Assembly (NCBI GenBank): GCA_015064895.1
Contig: SVRI01000010.1
Span: forward strand, 1 to 49,786
Length of the DNA: 49,786 nucleotides
Reading direction: 5' to 3'
DNA from: Oscillospiraceae bacterium
Lineage (GTDB): Bacteria; Bacillota; Clostridia; Oscillospirales; CAG-382
Position 1 is the first letter of the stretch. Every line of letters begins with the position of its first letter. The notes below the pieces were generated by a model, which did no database searches, was not told the DNA's origin, and worked only from the letters and a program-made list of their open reading frames with translations. Shown one piece after another: positions 15,830 through 24,518 of this stretch. The position numbers and the translations under genes were made by a program.

Positions 15830-16384
15830 TTATTTGTCGTATTTTTCAATTGCAATAATAAACGGTGCATCGGGCGAATTTATAATCCTGAAATTTGTCA
15901 CGCAATACTCAAATCTCGAAAGCAGTGATAGCTTCTCAAGTAACATCTGCCCTTCAAGCGTGCCTTCCTCGTGCCCGGGGTAAATTGAGATAACAAGAAT
16001 ACCGCCCTTTTTGAGAAGTGAAATTGCACCTTCTATTGCAGGCATTGTGCTTTCACGCATGGTGTGTACCGACTTGTCACCGCCGGGTAAGTATCCGAGA
16101 TTGAACATGCCGCCGTTAATCGGCTCTTTTACATATTCAAGCACCTTCGCATGGCTGTCGTGGATGATTTCGGCATTTGTAAGACCTGCGTCACTGAGCC
16201 TTTTCTTTGTGTTTTCTACCGCCTGTGCCTGTATGTCAAAGGCATAGACCTTTCCTTTTGGTACTTTCTTGCATAAATATTCCGTGTCATATCCGTTTCC
16301 CATGGTAAAGTCGCATAGAACATAGTCATCCTTTATGTTCATGCTTTCAAGGAAACCTTTTGCAACATCAAGTAACTGATACAT
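15830..16384 (-). CDS. mnmM: Class I SAM-dependent methyltransferase, MnmM (YtqB) family
   Basis: A 184-residue cytoplasmic methyltransferase. The SAM-binding motif I is DFTMGNGYDT near residues 25-34, with AFDIQ as motif II. The hallmark of this family, NLGYLPGGDK (about residues 95-104), is intact. MnmM proteins complete mnm5s2U formation at the tRNA wobble position by methylating the nm5 group; the older annotation is rRNA methylase YtqB. Its N-terminus is near the PBP gene, which is divergent. The stop is followed by element R2. Confidence 0.88.
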   Translation of the reverse strand: MYQLLDVAKGFLESMNIKDDYVLCDFTMGNGYDTEYLCKKVPKGKVYAFDIQAQAVENTKKRLSDAGLTNAEIIHDSHAKVLEYVKEPINGGMFNLGYLPGGDKSVHTMRESTMPAIEGAISLLKKGGILVISIYPGHEEGTLEGQMLLEKLSLLSRFEYCVTNFRIINSPDAPFIIAIEKYDK

Positions 16385-16499
16385 TTTTTCTGCCTCCGAA
16401 GAATTGTTTTACATATTATATCACACTTTTTCCGCCTTGAAAAGATAGGGCGGTATTTTTTTGTATGTTTTTGGCAAAAATACATGTGGTGATGGTGTG

Positions 16500-18122
16500 A
16501 TGAATATGGAAAAAAGGGTGGGCTTTCTGTACGGTGCCGTTGTACTTGTTCTGTCATTGATGACGGCAAGACTGTATAACCTTTCCAATCCCCAAAACAA
16601 TGAGTCTTTGACGGTGCTTGACGGTCAGTATACCGGACGAATTGAGATTTGCGAAAGATCGGGCTTTGTATATGACAGAAACGAAAAGCTTCTGTCCCAT
16701 GATAAATGCGGAAAAATTATCCTCATAAATCCTGCGGTCTGTGCCGATGCAAAGCTGTACTCGGAAAGGATAGCAAGTGTTGCAAAGGTCAGTACCGAGT
16801 CGGATATATATAATAGAATCCATGACGGTATTCCTTTTACGGTAGTTTCGGATAAAGAAACAGTGTCCGACGAAATAAACGGTCTTGACGGGGTGTATGT
16901 CTTTGATCTTTATTCGGAAAACAACTCCATAGCAAAACATCTTTTGGGATATAACAACATCGACGGAGACGGTGTGAGCGGAATACGGCAGGAGTATGAC
17001 GGCTTTATAGGTCAACATTTGTATTCAAAGGTGTACGCAACCTTTGATACCAATGCAAAAAGCATGAGCATGTCGCCAATTGAACTTTACTGTGGGAAAT
17101 ACAATTCAAAAGACGGTGTGGTTACAACGCTGGATAAGGATCTTCAAATGTTTTGTGACGGCATGGAGGACAGAATTTCTGCAGGCGGCATTGTTGTTGC
17201 AGATATTCAAAGCGGAGACATACTTGCCATGACAAGTATGCCGGGGTATGACAATAATAATATGGGAGATGTGCTGGCCTCAGATAAAGGCGAGCTTGTA
17301 AATAGATGCCTTCAGTCATTTACACCGGGCTCTGTGTTTAAAATCGTAGTTGCTGCATCGGCGCTTGAATACGACTCTTTGTTGTGGGATATGGAATATG
17401 AATGTAGCGGAACAATCGAGGCTGGCGGCAGTGTTTTCAGATGCCATAAGCACTCGGGACACGGCATACAAACAATGTCCGATGCCTTTGCAAACTCATG
17501 TAATACGTATTTCATAAATCTCGGAATGACAATCGGGCTTGAAAACATTGTAAATACGGCAAAAAAACTGGGTCTTCATGTACCTGCCAATGCCGATTTT
17601 CTCTGGGAGACAAATAATTTCTTTATAAATGAAGATTCGCAAAAGCCCCAATACCTTGCCCAGGTATCTTTCGGACAAGGAGATCTTTGCCTGTCGCTTC
17701 TCGACATGACGGGAATTGTCTGTGCCGTTACAAGCGGATATATGACACCCTTGTCGGTAATAGACAAAGAAATACGAAACGGGGAATATGTATATAAAGA
17801 CCAATACGAAAAAACGAGAATATTCAAAGAAAACACCTGTGAAAAAATGCTTATTATGATGGAAAAATGCGTCAGTGAGGGAACGGCAAGAGGCACTGTG
17901 GCAGATTCGGTAAAAGCGGGCGGAAAAACGGCGACTGCACAAACAGGTCGTTTTAACAAAGAAGGCGTCGAATTGGTGCATAAATGGTTTTGCGGTGTAT
18001 ATCCTTTGGGAAATCCCAAGTATTCAATCTGCATACTTATGGATTATTCGACGGAAAGTGACTTGTCGCCTGCCGTAGTTTTTTCGGATATTTGTTTGTA
18101 TTTGGATGAAAAAAGTGAATAA
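16500..18122 (+). CDS. Penicillin-binding protein, transpeptidase domain (class B-like)
   Basis: A 540-residue membrane-anchored peptidoglycan transpeptidase. One N-terminal membrane helix lies at about residues 9-25. A short dimerisation-like region is followed by the transpeptidase domain from about 240. The SxxK nucleophile motif is SVFK at 278-281 and the SxN motif is SCN at 333-335. The third motif reads KTA (476-478) instead of the usual KTG. This resembles the SpoVD/PbpA type, and the nearby spo0A is compatible with a sporulation or division role. The ATG at 16500 is chosen over 16461 because GGTGATGG precedes it; an ATG at 16506 is equally possible. It does not have a C-terminal PASTA domain. 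Confidence 0.85.
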   Translation: MNMEKRVGFLYGAVVLVLSLMTARLYNLSNPQNNESLTVLDGQYTGRIEICERSGFVYDRNEKLLSHDKCGKIILINPAVCADAKLYSERIASVAKVSTESDIYNRIHDGIPFTVVSDKETVSDEINGLDGVYVFDLYSENNSIAKHLLGYNNIDGDGVSGIRQEYDGFIGQHLYSKVYATFDTNAKSMSMSPIELYCGKYNSKDGVVTTLDKDLQMFCDGMEDRISAGGIVVADIQSGDILAMTSMPGYDNNNMGDVLASDKGELVNRCLQSFTPGSVFKIVVAASALEYDSLLWDMEYECSGTIEAGGSVFRCHKHSGHGIQTMSDAFANSCNTYFINLGMTIGLENIVNTAKKLGLHVPANADFLWETNNFFINEDSQKPQYLAQVSFGQGDLCLSLLDMTGIVCAVTSGYMTPLSVIDKEIRNGEYVYKDQYEKTRIFKENTCEKMLIMMEKCVSEGTARGTVADSVKAGGKTATAQTGRFNKEGVELVHKWFCGVYPLGNPKYSICILMDYSTESDLSPAVVFSDICLYLDEKSE

Positions 18123-18325
18123 GGGTGTACTTTTTTCGTGCCCTCTCGACAGAAAAAAGCACGTATCTACGGCATAATCGGTATATTTTATAATAGAAAA
18201 ATATGGAAAATGAAAGACAATTAACATTTTGTGTGTTGTCTACATTCGTCGCCATACGAATGGTAGAATACAGTCACAAAACAAACATAGGTTGACGAAT
18301 AAGAGTCAAAGAAAGGTGATGTAAA
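18123..18325 (+). promoter_or_regulatory. spo0A upstream region with candidate 0A boxes
   Basis: A 203-base gap. TGACGAA at 18293-18299 matches the 0A-box core TGNCGAA, and CATTCG/CGAATG arms at 18243-18262 form an inverted repeat. A long A/T-rich palindrome (ACTTTTTTC ... GAAAAAAG) lies at about 18128-18158. Autoregulation of spo0A by phosphorylated Spo0A is known in other endospore formers; here it is inferred. Confidence 0.45.
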
Positions 18326-19108
18326 ATGAACACAAAGAGAATTGTCATTGCAGACAACAACCCCGAATTCAGAATTGGTCTTAAGAGTTATCTTGTCAAG
18401 AAAGGCTATCAGGTGGTGGGCGATTGCTCAGACGGATATGAAGCATTAAGGCTTATCGAACAGACCAAACCCGATGCAATTGTTCTTGATATTCTTCTTC
18501 CGAGATTTGACGGGATCGAAGTTATCAACGAAACCAAAACCCGTATTGCCGCATATTCTCCTGTTTTTGTTGTGGTTACGGGTGTCAGCAACCCGAAAAT
18601 GTTGACCGAGGCGGCAAACGCAGGTGCTCATTACTGTATTATCAAGCCCTGCGAATATTCGGCACTTTCAAACAGGCTCGAAAGTGCACTCAGAGACAGG
18701 GATAACCCCGGCAAGGTTGTCGAAAAGAACGTTGAAACCGATCCCGAAACAGACCTTGAAACGCAGGTGACAAAGATAATCCATCAGATAGGCGTTCCTG
18801 CTCATATAAAGGGATATCAGTACTTAAGAAGTGCCATTATCATGACAATGCACGATACCGAGCTTATAAACTCCATAACAAAACAGCTTTATCCCGGTGT
18901 TGCAAAGCAATACGGCACAACCTCATCAAGGGTCGAACGTGCAATCAGACATGCCATTGAGGTTGCCTGGGACAGGGGCGATGTAGATGTAATCAACTCA
19001 TTTTTCGGATATACAATTCAAAGTACCCGCGGAAAGCCGACAAACTCTGAATTTATCGCCCTTGTTGCTGACAGCCTGAGACTAAAAAATAAGAGTAACG
19101 CATCCTGA
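18326..19108 (+). CDS. spo0A: Sporulation master regulator Spo0A
   Basis: Response regulator that starts sporulation when phosphorylated; 260 residues, full length. The receiver domain (1-125) has D10 in the acidic pocket, the phospho-acceptor D55 in [11 protein letters not shown], and K107 in IIKPCEY. A variable linker (about 126-150) is rich in E, T and D. The C-terminal sigma-A activator/DNA-binding domain (about 150-260) carries the Spo0A-specific helices, including [29 protein letters not shown] and [22 protein letters not shown] provides the ribosome binding site. It is followed by ispE, not by spoIVB. Identification is firm and shows that the organism has the sporulation pathway. Confidence 0.97.
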   Translation: MNTKRIVIADNNPEFRIGLKSYLVKKGYQVVGDCSDGYEALRLIEQTKPDAIVLDILLPRFDGIEVINETKTRIAAYSPVFVVVTGVSNPKMLTEAANAGAHYCIIKPCEYSALSNRLESALRDRDNPGKVVEKNVETDPETDLETQVTKIIHQIGVPAHIKGYQYLRSAIIMTMHDTELINSITKQLYPGVAKQYGTTSSRVERAIRHAIEVAWDRGDVDVINSFFGYTIQSTRGKPTNSEFIALVADSLRLKNKSNAS

Positions 19109-19121
19109 TTGTATATTTCTA

Positions 19122-19150
19122 TAGACAAAGGCGGGGTTTTGTGATATACT
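19122..19150 (+). promoter_or_regulatory. Promoter of the ispE-spoIIR-tmcAL group
   Basis: TAGACA at 19122-19127, 17-base spacer, TATACT at 19145-19150, 35 bases before the ispE start. Confidence 0.7.
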
Positions 19151-19185
19151 GTCTACATAAATTGTTGCAGATATGAGGTGACATC

Positions 19186-20085
19186 TTGAAACAGACAGCC
19201 TATTGCAAAATCAATCTTACCCTTGAAATACTCGGCACAAAGAGAAATGACGGCTTTCATGACCTTAAAACGGTTATGCATAAAATTCCCCTCGGGGATG
19301 TCATTGAGCTTGATGTCTGTGAAGGAAAGGGGAATGTCACCCTGATTTGCGATGCAGATTTGTGCAAAGCCGAGGATAACCTTGCATATAAAGCGGCAAA
19401 GGCATATCTTTCAAGCTATATCATCGGCGGCAACAAGGCGTGCGATGTTACAATAAAGCTTTGCAAGATAACTCCTGCAGGCGCAGGTCTCGGCGGCGGA
19501 AGTGCCGATGCTGCGACGGTGCTTGACATGCTTTATAAAAAGCTCGGCGGTGTCAGTGACGAGGAAGTTCTAGGGCTGGCAGAAAGTCTTGGAAGTGATG
19601 TGCCTTTTTGCCTTGAAAGATACATGAGTGCATTATGTACGGGCAGGGGAGAAAAATGCGAGAATATTGCGACTCTTCCCAAAGGAACGTGTATAGTAGT
19701 TGCAAAGCCTTTGGAGGGTATCAACACAAAGGGAATATACGGCGAGTACGACAAGATATACGGCGACGATTATTCAAAATCAAAAACAGAAGAAATGATA
19801 ACGGCTTTGGAAAGCGGAAATCTTCGCAGAATTTCGAAAAAGCTTGTAAATGATTTTGAATGTGTCTGCATACCGAGACTTCCTGCCATAGATGAAATAA
19901 AGAAGCAAATGTCAAAGCGGGGTGCACTTTGCTGTCAGATGTCGGGCTCGGGCTCTGCGGTTTTTGGTTTGTTTGATGACGAAAAAACGGCAAGAGCTTG
20001 CTTTGAAGTTCTGAAAGAAGACGGTCTTACACAGGTGTATGTGTTTAATGACGATGACTTTCAGAAAATGTATAAAGGTGAATAA
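19186..20085 (+). CDS. ispE: 4-diphosphocytidyl-2-C-methyl-D-erythritol kinase
   Basis: GHMP-family kinase of the MEP isoprenoid pathway; 299 residues, the normal length. The N-terminal KINLTLEILGTKRNDGFHDL stretch is diagnostic, and the ATP-binding glycine loop PAGAGLGGGSADAA lies near residues 97-110. A C-terminal GHMP motif CQMSGSGSAVFG is present. The start is TTG at 19186, supported by GAGGTG 5 bases upstream; no in-frame ATG fits better. It has a sigma-A-like promoter. spoIIR follows after 57 bases, then tmcAL, and all may be in one transcript. Confidence 0.95.
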   Translation: MKQTAYCKINLTLEILGTKRNDGFHDLKTVMHKIPLGDVIELDVCEGKGNVTLICDADLCKAEDNLAYKAAKAYLSSYIIGGNKACDVTIKLCKITPAGAGLGGGSADAATVLDMLYKKLGGVSDEEVLGLAESLGSDVPFCLERYMSALCTGRGEKCENIATLPKGTCIVVAKPLEGINTKGIYGEYDKIYGDDYSKSKTEEMITALESGNLRRISKKLVNDFECVCIPRLPAIDEIKKQMSKRGALCCQMSGSGSAVFGLFDDEKTARACFEVLKEDGLTQVYVFNDDDFQKMYKGE

Positions 20086-20142
20086 ACAATAAAAACAATG
20101 ACCATAATCCTTTTGACATACGTTTTAAGGAGAGTGGTCATT

Positions 20143-20757
20143 TTGAAGAAATATTATTCGACTTTTTTTGCCCTTTTTTGCATTTTTGCACTTATGTTAT
20201 GCATGAGTGTATCGAGTCTTGGAGACATGTCGGCATGCTTGTATTCAAGTGTATTACGGCTTCACGTAATTGCAAATTCCGACTCGGATAAAGACCAGAA
20301 CATAAAGCTTATGGTTCGTGATGGAATGCTTGAAAAGACAAGAGAGCTGTTTGCCGACTGTGAAAATGTGGATGACGCACTTGTCGTTGCCCGAAAGAAT
20401 AAATATGTTCTCAGGAAGACGGCAAAAGACGTGCTTTTGAAAAACGGCATCCAAGACGATGTTGATATAGTCATAGGAAAAGAAACCTATCCCAAGAAAA
20501 AATACGGCAGTCTTACATTCCCCGAAGGAGAATACTTGTCGGTAAGAGTGCTGATAGGAGAGGGAAAGGGCAAAAACTGGTGGTGCGTGCTGTTTCCGCC
20601 GCTTTGTAACTATCAGGGGACAGATGAGGGCAAGGTGCTTGAATCCTACGGCATCGACGGCGAATGTGTAAAAAAATTGCAGAAAGAAAACTCCGAAAAC
20701 GGTTTCGAGGTGTTTGGCTGCAATATCAGATTCAAATTTGCAGAAATTTTTAACTGA
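20143..20757 (+). CDS. spoIIR: Stage II sporulation protein R
   Basis: A 204-residue secreted signalling protein made in the forespore, needed to activate SpoIIGA, which processes pro-sigma-E in the mother cell. A signal peptide or N-terminal anchor spans about residues 4-25. Family landmarks are LRLHVIANSDSDKDQNIKL and the C-terminal NWWCVLFPPLC stretch. The start is TTG at 20143, placed 7 bases after AAGGAGAG; a frame extension upstream to an ATG at 20098 has no ribosome binding site and spoils the signal peptide. It follows ispE and precedes tmcAL by 12 bases. Confidence 0.93.
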   Translation: MKKYYSTFFALFCIFALMLCMSVSSLGDMSACLYSSVLRLHVIANSDSDKDQNIKLMVRDGMLEKTRELFADCENVDDALVVARKNKYVLRKTAKDVLLKNGIQDDVDIVIGKETYPKKKYGSLTFPEGEYLSVRVLIGEGKGKNWWCVLFPPLCNYQGTDEGKVLESYGIDGECVKKLQKENSENGFEVFGCNIRFKFAEIFN

Positions 20758-20769
20758 GAAGGTGAGCTT

Positions 20770-21900
20770 GTGGACAAATTCATAAAAGGTACCGGCATTG
20801 TGTGTGAATATAACCCCTTTCACAACGGACATGCTTATCAGATAGCACGTGTGAAGCAAATGGGTGCGTCATTTGTGGTTTGTGCCATGAGTGGGGATTT
20901 TACCCAACGTGCAGAGCCTGCCTTTCAGGATAAAAAGGTGCGTGCCGAAAATGCTGTAAAGAACGGTGCGGACATAGTGCTTGAAATACCGTTTCCGTTT
21001 TCATCCATGTCTGCGGAAGGCTTTGCGAAAGCAGGCATTTCCATTCTCGAAAACAGCGGTCTTTGTGACAGCTTTGCATTCGGTTCGGAATGCGGTGATG
21101 TTGATAAGCTGACAAAGGTTGCAAGCATTCTTGATGACAGTTTCAGAAAAGAAGCCATAAATCTTCAGAAGACAAAACCCAATCTTGGCTATGCACAGGC
21201 ACGTGAAATGCTGGTGTGCGAAAAGCTCGGAAAAGAGTATTCCGAATTGCTGAAAAACCCCAACGACATTCTCGGCGTGGAATATATAAGGGCAAACAAA
21301 TCCCTTTGTCCCATTGCCGTATCACGTAAAACCCCGAGGGGCGGTTTTGATGATGAGTTTGCCTCATCATCTTACATAAGAAATAACCTATTTGATGATA
21401 AGGGTGCTTTTACCAATGTTGTGGAATATCTGCCTGATGAATACAGCTTTGACGGTATTTACCCGGACAACAAAGTGTTTTATGCTCACATGCTTTTAAG
21501 TCTTGTTCAGAAAACACCCGAATATCTCTCTGATGTTGCCGAAATCCCCGTAGGCTGTGAGTATTCCATAATCAAATGTGCACAAACAGCTGAAAGCTAT
21601 GATGAGCTTTTAGGCCTTCTTTCATCAAAAACTCTCACCGATGCCAAAATACGCCGTATGCTTCTGTTTGCATTTTTCGGCGTCAAAAAGGACATGGCGA
21701 TATCTGTTCCCGAATATACAAATATACTTGCATGCAGCGAGCTTGGAAGAAAAAAGCTCAAGGAATATGCCGAGGACAGAAAAATAACCGTCGCATCAAG
21801 AGTTGCCGATATAAGAAAGAATGAAAAGGCGTTTTGCAGGTATAATTTCTCAAGACAAGCAAGGGAGGTTCTTGAAAAATGCAGAAAAATGAGTTTCTGA
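20770..21900 (+). CDS. tmcAL: tRNA(Met) cytidine acetate ligase
   Basis: A 376-residue enzyme of the nucleotidyltransferase fold that makes acetyl-AMP and acetylates C34 of elongator tRNA-Met. The HxGH-type ATP motif is HNGH at residues 18-21 in VCEYNPFHNGH. Further landmarks are MSGDFTQRAEPA, the FGSE stretch and the SSSYIRNNL region. The start is GTG at 20770, after GAAGGTGAG. The gene overlaps the start of the next gene by 22 bases, so translation is probably coupled. Confidence 0.92.
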   Translation: MDKFIKGTGIVCEYNPFHNGHAYQIARVKQMGASFVVCAMSGDFTQRAEPAFQDKKVRAENAVKNGADIVLEIPFPFSSMSAEGFAKAGISILENSGLCDSFAFGSECGDVDKLTKVASILDDSFRKEAINLQKTKPNLGYAQAREMLVCEKLGKEYSELLKNPNDILGVEYIRANKSLCPIAVSRKTPRGGFDDEFASSSYIRNNLFDDKGAFTNVVEYLPDEYSFDGIYPDNKVFYAHMLLSLVQKTPEYLSDVAEIPVGCEYSIIKCAQTAESYDELLGLLSSKTLTDAKIRRMLLFAFFGVKKDMAISVPEYTNILACSELGRKKLKEYAEDRKITVASRVADIRKNEKAFCRYNFSRQAREVLEKCRKMSF

Positions 21901-22892
21901 CATTTAGCGGAGCCGAAAAGCTTGCAAATAATTTTGTTTATGAAATGAGAAGACTTCCCAAAGGCACACCTTTGCTTATATCCGACAGACACGGCAAGAT
22001 TTGTTTTGAACGCAATCTCGGTTTTTCTCACGGAAAGGTCGAAAATGTCCTTCAGATAATATCCGAAAAGGAAAGGAATTTTTATCTGTCGCAAAAGGAT
22101 GTCTGCGACTGTATGACGCTGGGCATGGAGGATAATTACGGCGGCGAATTTCTTGTTCTTTCAAAAAATCAAAGCCCTTTTTTCGGCGGTGTCATTTGTT
22201 CTTGTTCCGAGGATGACTGTAACGGCATGGACGAATATATAGAAAAGCTCGGCACGCTTAAAGATTTTCTCGATTCGTTTTCGAGCATGTCACTGTCTGA
22301 GGGGTGCGGTCTTCCTCTCAAAAGAGAATTTGAAGCAAGAATAGACGGTGCGTTTTATTTATCCAGACTGTCAAAGGATGCCGCGGAATTCGATTATAAA
22401 GGTACGCTTTCGGTACCCTGCGGGCTTCTTGTTCAAAAGACATCTGCCTTTGTTCTGTCATGCGGTAACGGTGCAAAGATTGTATACGAAAACGATGATA
22501 TGGAACAAGACGAGACGGTTGACATACCCGCCGCTTTTGTGGAAATGTTTATTCTGTGTCTGGCCCTTGCCTTGAAGCTTTGTAAAAACAAAACGGTATA
22601 TGTAAAAACAGAGCGTGTTTCGGACACGCAGTCTATGTTGAAAATTCAAAGTACAATCAATAACCAAAAGCAAAACACAAGCGTTTTTGAAAGTGCCGTT
22701 TTCAGCCTGCTTGACAGATTGAACATAAGCTTTTCCTGCCGCAAAGACGAAAACTTCGGCATGGAGTTTGTTCTTGAAAACACAAAGAAGAAAAAGATTA
22801 CATTTGCCGAAACGGATTATATGCTTGACCGCATTGACGACCTGCTTTCGGCGGCGACACTTCAAAACATGTTTTTTACAATTGCAAATTGA
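21879..22892 (+). CDS. Unknown protein overlapping tmcAL
   Basis: A 337-residue protein of no family I recognise. It has no obvious signal peptide. A strongly hydrophobic patch, VEMFILCLALALKLC, lies near residues 222-236, and cysteines are frequent (for example ICSCSEDDC near 107-115 and DVCDC near 74-78). The N-terminal ATG overlaps tmcAL by 22 bases; AAGGGAGG lies upstream within tmcAL. The central and C-terminal segments (KTVYVKTERV, then FESAVFSLLDRLNISFSC, then GMEFVLEN) faintly recall a histidine kinase ATPase domain without N or G boxes, so a degenerate ATP-binding domain is possible. Its location after spoIIR and tmcAL may hint at a sporulation link. The function is unknown. Confidence 0.75.
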   Translation: MQKNEFLTFSGAEKLANNFVYEMRRLPKGTPLLISDRHGKICFERNLGFSHGKVENVLQIISEKERNFYLSQKDVCDCMTLGMEDNYGGEFLVLSKNQSPFFGGVICSCSEDDCNGMDEYIEKLGTLKDFLDSFSSMSLSEGCGLPLKREFEARIDGAFYLSRLSKDAAEFDYKGTLSVPCGLLVQKTSAFVLSCGNGAKIVYENDDMEQDETVDIPAAFVEMFILCLALALKLCKNKTVYVKTERVSDTQSMLKIQSTINNQKQNTSVFESAVFSLLDRLNISFSCRKDENFGMEFVLENTKKKKITFAETDYMLDRIDDLLSAATLQNMFFTIAN

Positions 22893-22927
22893 AAAATCCC
22901 GGCTTTTATTGTGATGTATCAAAGTGT

Positions 22928-22949
22928 AAGGCGTACTGCGGTACGCCTT
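22928..22949 (+). terminator. Terminator hairpin after the unknown gene (R3 start)
   Basis: AAGGCGTAC / GTACGCCTT stem with TTCTTTG following, 35 bases after the stop at 22892. Confidence 0.85.
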
Positions 22950-23488
22950 TCTTTGTGCTTATAGGAGAGTTTCGACTCTGCGGAGTCGACCTTCTTTCGA
23001 CCCGCCTCGAAAGAAGGCAAAGACGCTCCGCTCAAAAGGAGAGATGACTCGACACCAATCTCATCAAAAACCATCATGTCAGCGAGTCTGCGTGACCTCT
23101 CTCCTTTGCCGCGGCGGCTTACCTCTCACAAGGGTGTTTGTGCGAATTTTAAGTGTATTTAATCGATTCAGCTATAGAATTTCAAACATCGTTGTTTCAG
23201 AACATGTTTTACGCGACACCAAATGCTTGGATTTTAAAATTTTCATGCCCGTGTTGAGGGGAGTTAAGCCTCCACGGCGAAAGAGGGGAGGTCGGCGGAG
23301 TGAGGGCGGCAGTGTTGTTAAAGTTTGAATATGCTCAAATTTTGACGGCTTCGTAGAAGCGTTTGGTTTCATTTGTCTGAGTCAAAATTTGCCTTTTTGC
23401 GCTTTGCTTTTCCCGAATGAGCCATCCCCTCTTTTTGAGTGGGCGTTTTTGGTACTTTTGTCGATACAAAAGTACATAAAAAATAACA

Positions 23489-23521
23489 AAAAAGCCAGCA
23501 AGCATAAAACTCACTGACTTT
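23489..23521 (-). terminator. Terminator-like hairpin, AraC side of R3
   Basis: On the minus strand AAAGTCAGTGAG pairs with CTTGCTGGCTTT and runs into TTTT, 41 bases after the AraC gene stop. Confidence 0.75.
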
Positions 23522-23562
23522 AATTTGTTCCCTGTATGAACACCCTTGACTGTTTTTTTGTA

Positions 23563-24375
23563 TTATTGACAGTATATGTAGTCGCTGTCGCCTTTTGAGG
23601 TGATGTGCATGTTATCACCCGGTTTTACTTCTGACGGAGATATTCCGTGATACTTCTTGAACATCTTTGAAAAATTGTAGGCATCGGTGTATCCGCACAT
23701 AACGGCAGCCTTGTTTACGGGGAAACCCGATGCAAGAAAGTCATAGGCGGCATTGAGACGGGTACGCACTATAAAGTTTACAATTGTTATGCCAAACTCC
23801 CGTTTGAAAAGCCGAAGCAGATAACGTCTGTCAACATTGAACGAGGCGGCAATGCTTTCAACACTGATGTCTTCCATATAATGAAGCTTGATATAATCTT
23901 TTGTTCTCAAAGCATATCCCGGCATGTTGTCGGGTGACGGGGGTACAATATCTTCAAACAGCTTGAGCAAGCATATAAGATATTTTTCGGGAAGACATAT
24001 TCCTTGTGAAACAAGGTCTCGTATTTCTTCGAATATTGTTGGGTTTTTAATTTGAATTACGGGCGAAATCTCCTTGATTCTTTCGCAGACCGTTCCCGAA
24101 AATGCAATCCAGATGTACATCCACGGATTGTTTTCGTCAGCCTGATAAAAGGTAATTTCATCGGGGTTTATGATAAAAGCTTCACCCGGCGATACCTCAT
24201 AAGAGCCGCCGCTGTTTCTGAACATGCCTTTTCCGCGTATGCAGTAGTGAATGATACAATGGTGGCGGACGGCAGGTCCGTATGAGTGCAGACTTTTGCA
24301 CTGGGAAAATCCTGCAAAAATCGGCTTTATGTCGCTGTATTTCATAACGCCCTGTGTCAAATTCATCTGTGGCAT
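23563..24375 (-). CDS. AraC-family transcriptional regulator
   Basis: A 270-residue regulator with an N-terminal cupin-like ligand pocket (about 10-110, including HCIIHYCIRGKGMF and SPGEAFIINPDE) and a C-terminal double HTH (about 170-262, ending in CGYTDAYNFSKMFKKYHGISPSE). This layout matches MsmR/RafR-type activators of alpha-galactoside genes. GAGGCGG precedes the ATG. It diverges from melA, which it probably activates; the intergenic region has an inverted repeat that may be an operator. The last 40 bases before R3 hold its terminator. Confidence 0.9.
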   Translation of the reverse strand: MPQMNLTQGVMKYSDIKPIFAGFSQCKSLHSYGPAVRHHCIIHYCIRGKGMFRNSGGSYEVSPGEAFIINPDEITFYQADENNPWMYIWIAFSGTVCERIKEISPVIQIKNPTIFEEIRDLVSQGICLPEKYLICLLKLFEDIVPPSPDNMPGYALRTKDYIKLHYMEDISVESIAASFNVDRRYLLRLFKREFGITIVNFIVRTRLNAAYDFLASGFPVNKAAVMCGYTDAYNFSKMFKKYHGISPSEVKPGDNMHITSKGDSDYIYCQ

Positions 24376-24518
24376 GTTGGCACCGCCTCTCAGTATAATG
24401 TCTTTTTGTAATTTTATTATAACATGAGAATGTTACAAAAATCAATGGATTTTTGGATGTTTGTGTGATATTATTTGATTGTAAGGACACAAAACAACAA
24501 ACGAAAGGATGTTAATTT
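24376..24518. promoter_or_regulatory. Divergent araC-melA control region with inverted repeat
   Basis: TAACATgagaATGTTA at 24420-24435 is a perfect 6-bp inverted repeat with a 4-base spacer and a candidate operator. A TATAAT on the minus strand near 24416-24421 overlaps it, so binding there could control the regulator gene itself. Confidence 0.5.

Larger units (their letters stand above)
22920..23550 (+). repeat. Mosaic non-coding repeat element, copy R3
   Basis: About 0.63 kb between the convergent unknown gene and the AraC gene, same orientation as R2. Module A is at 22990-23130; its opening hairpin is CCTTCTTTCGA/TCGAAAGAAGG rather than the GTTCTTTTGT stem, yet pairing is conserved. The core at 23131-23255 is almost the same as the R1 core. 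Module B is inverted at 23256-23475. The ~105-base block shared by R1 and R2 is missing. Terminator-like hairpins lie at both ends. Confidence 0.85.
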
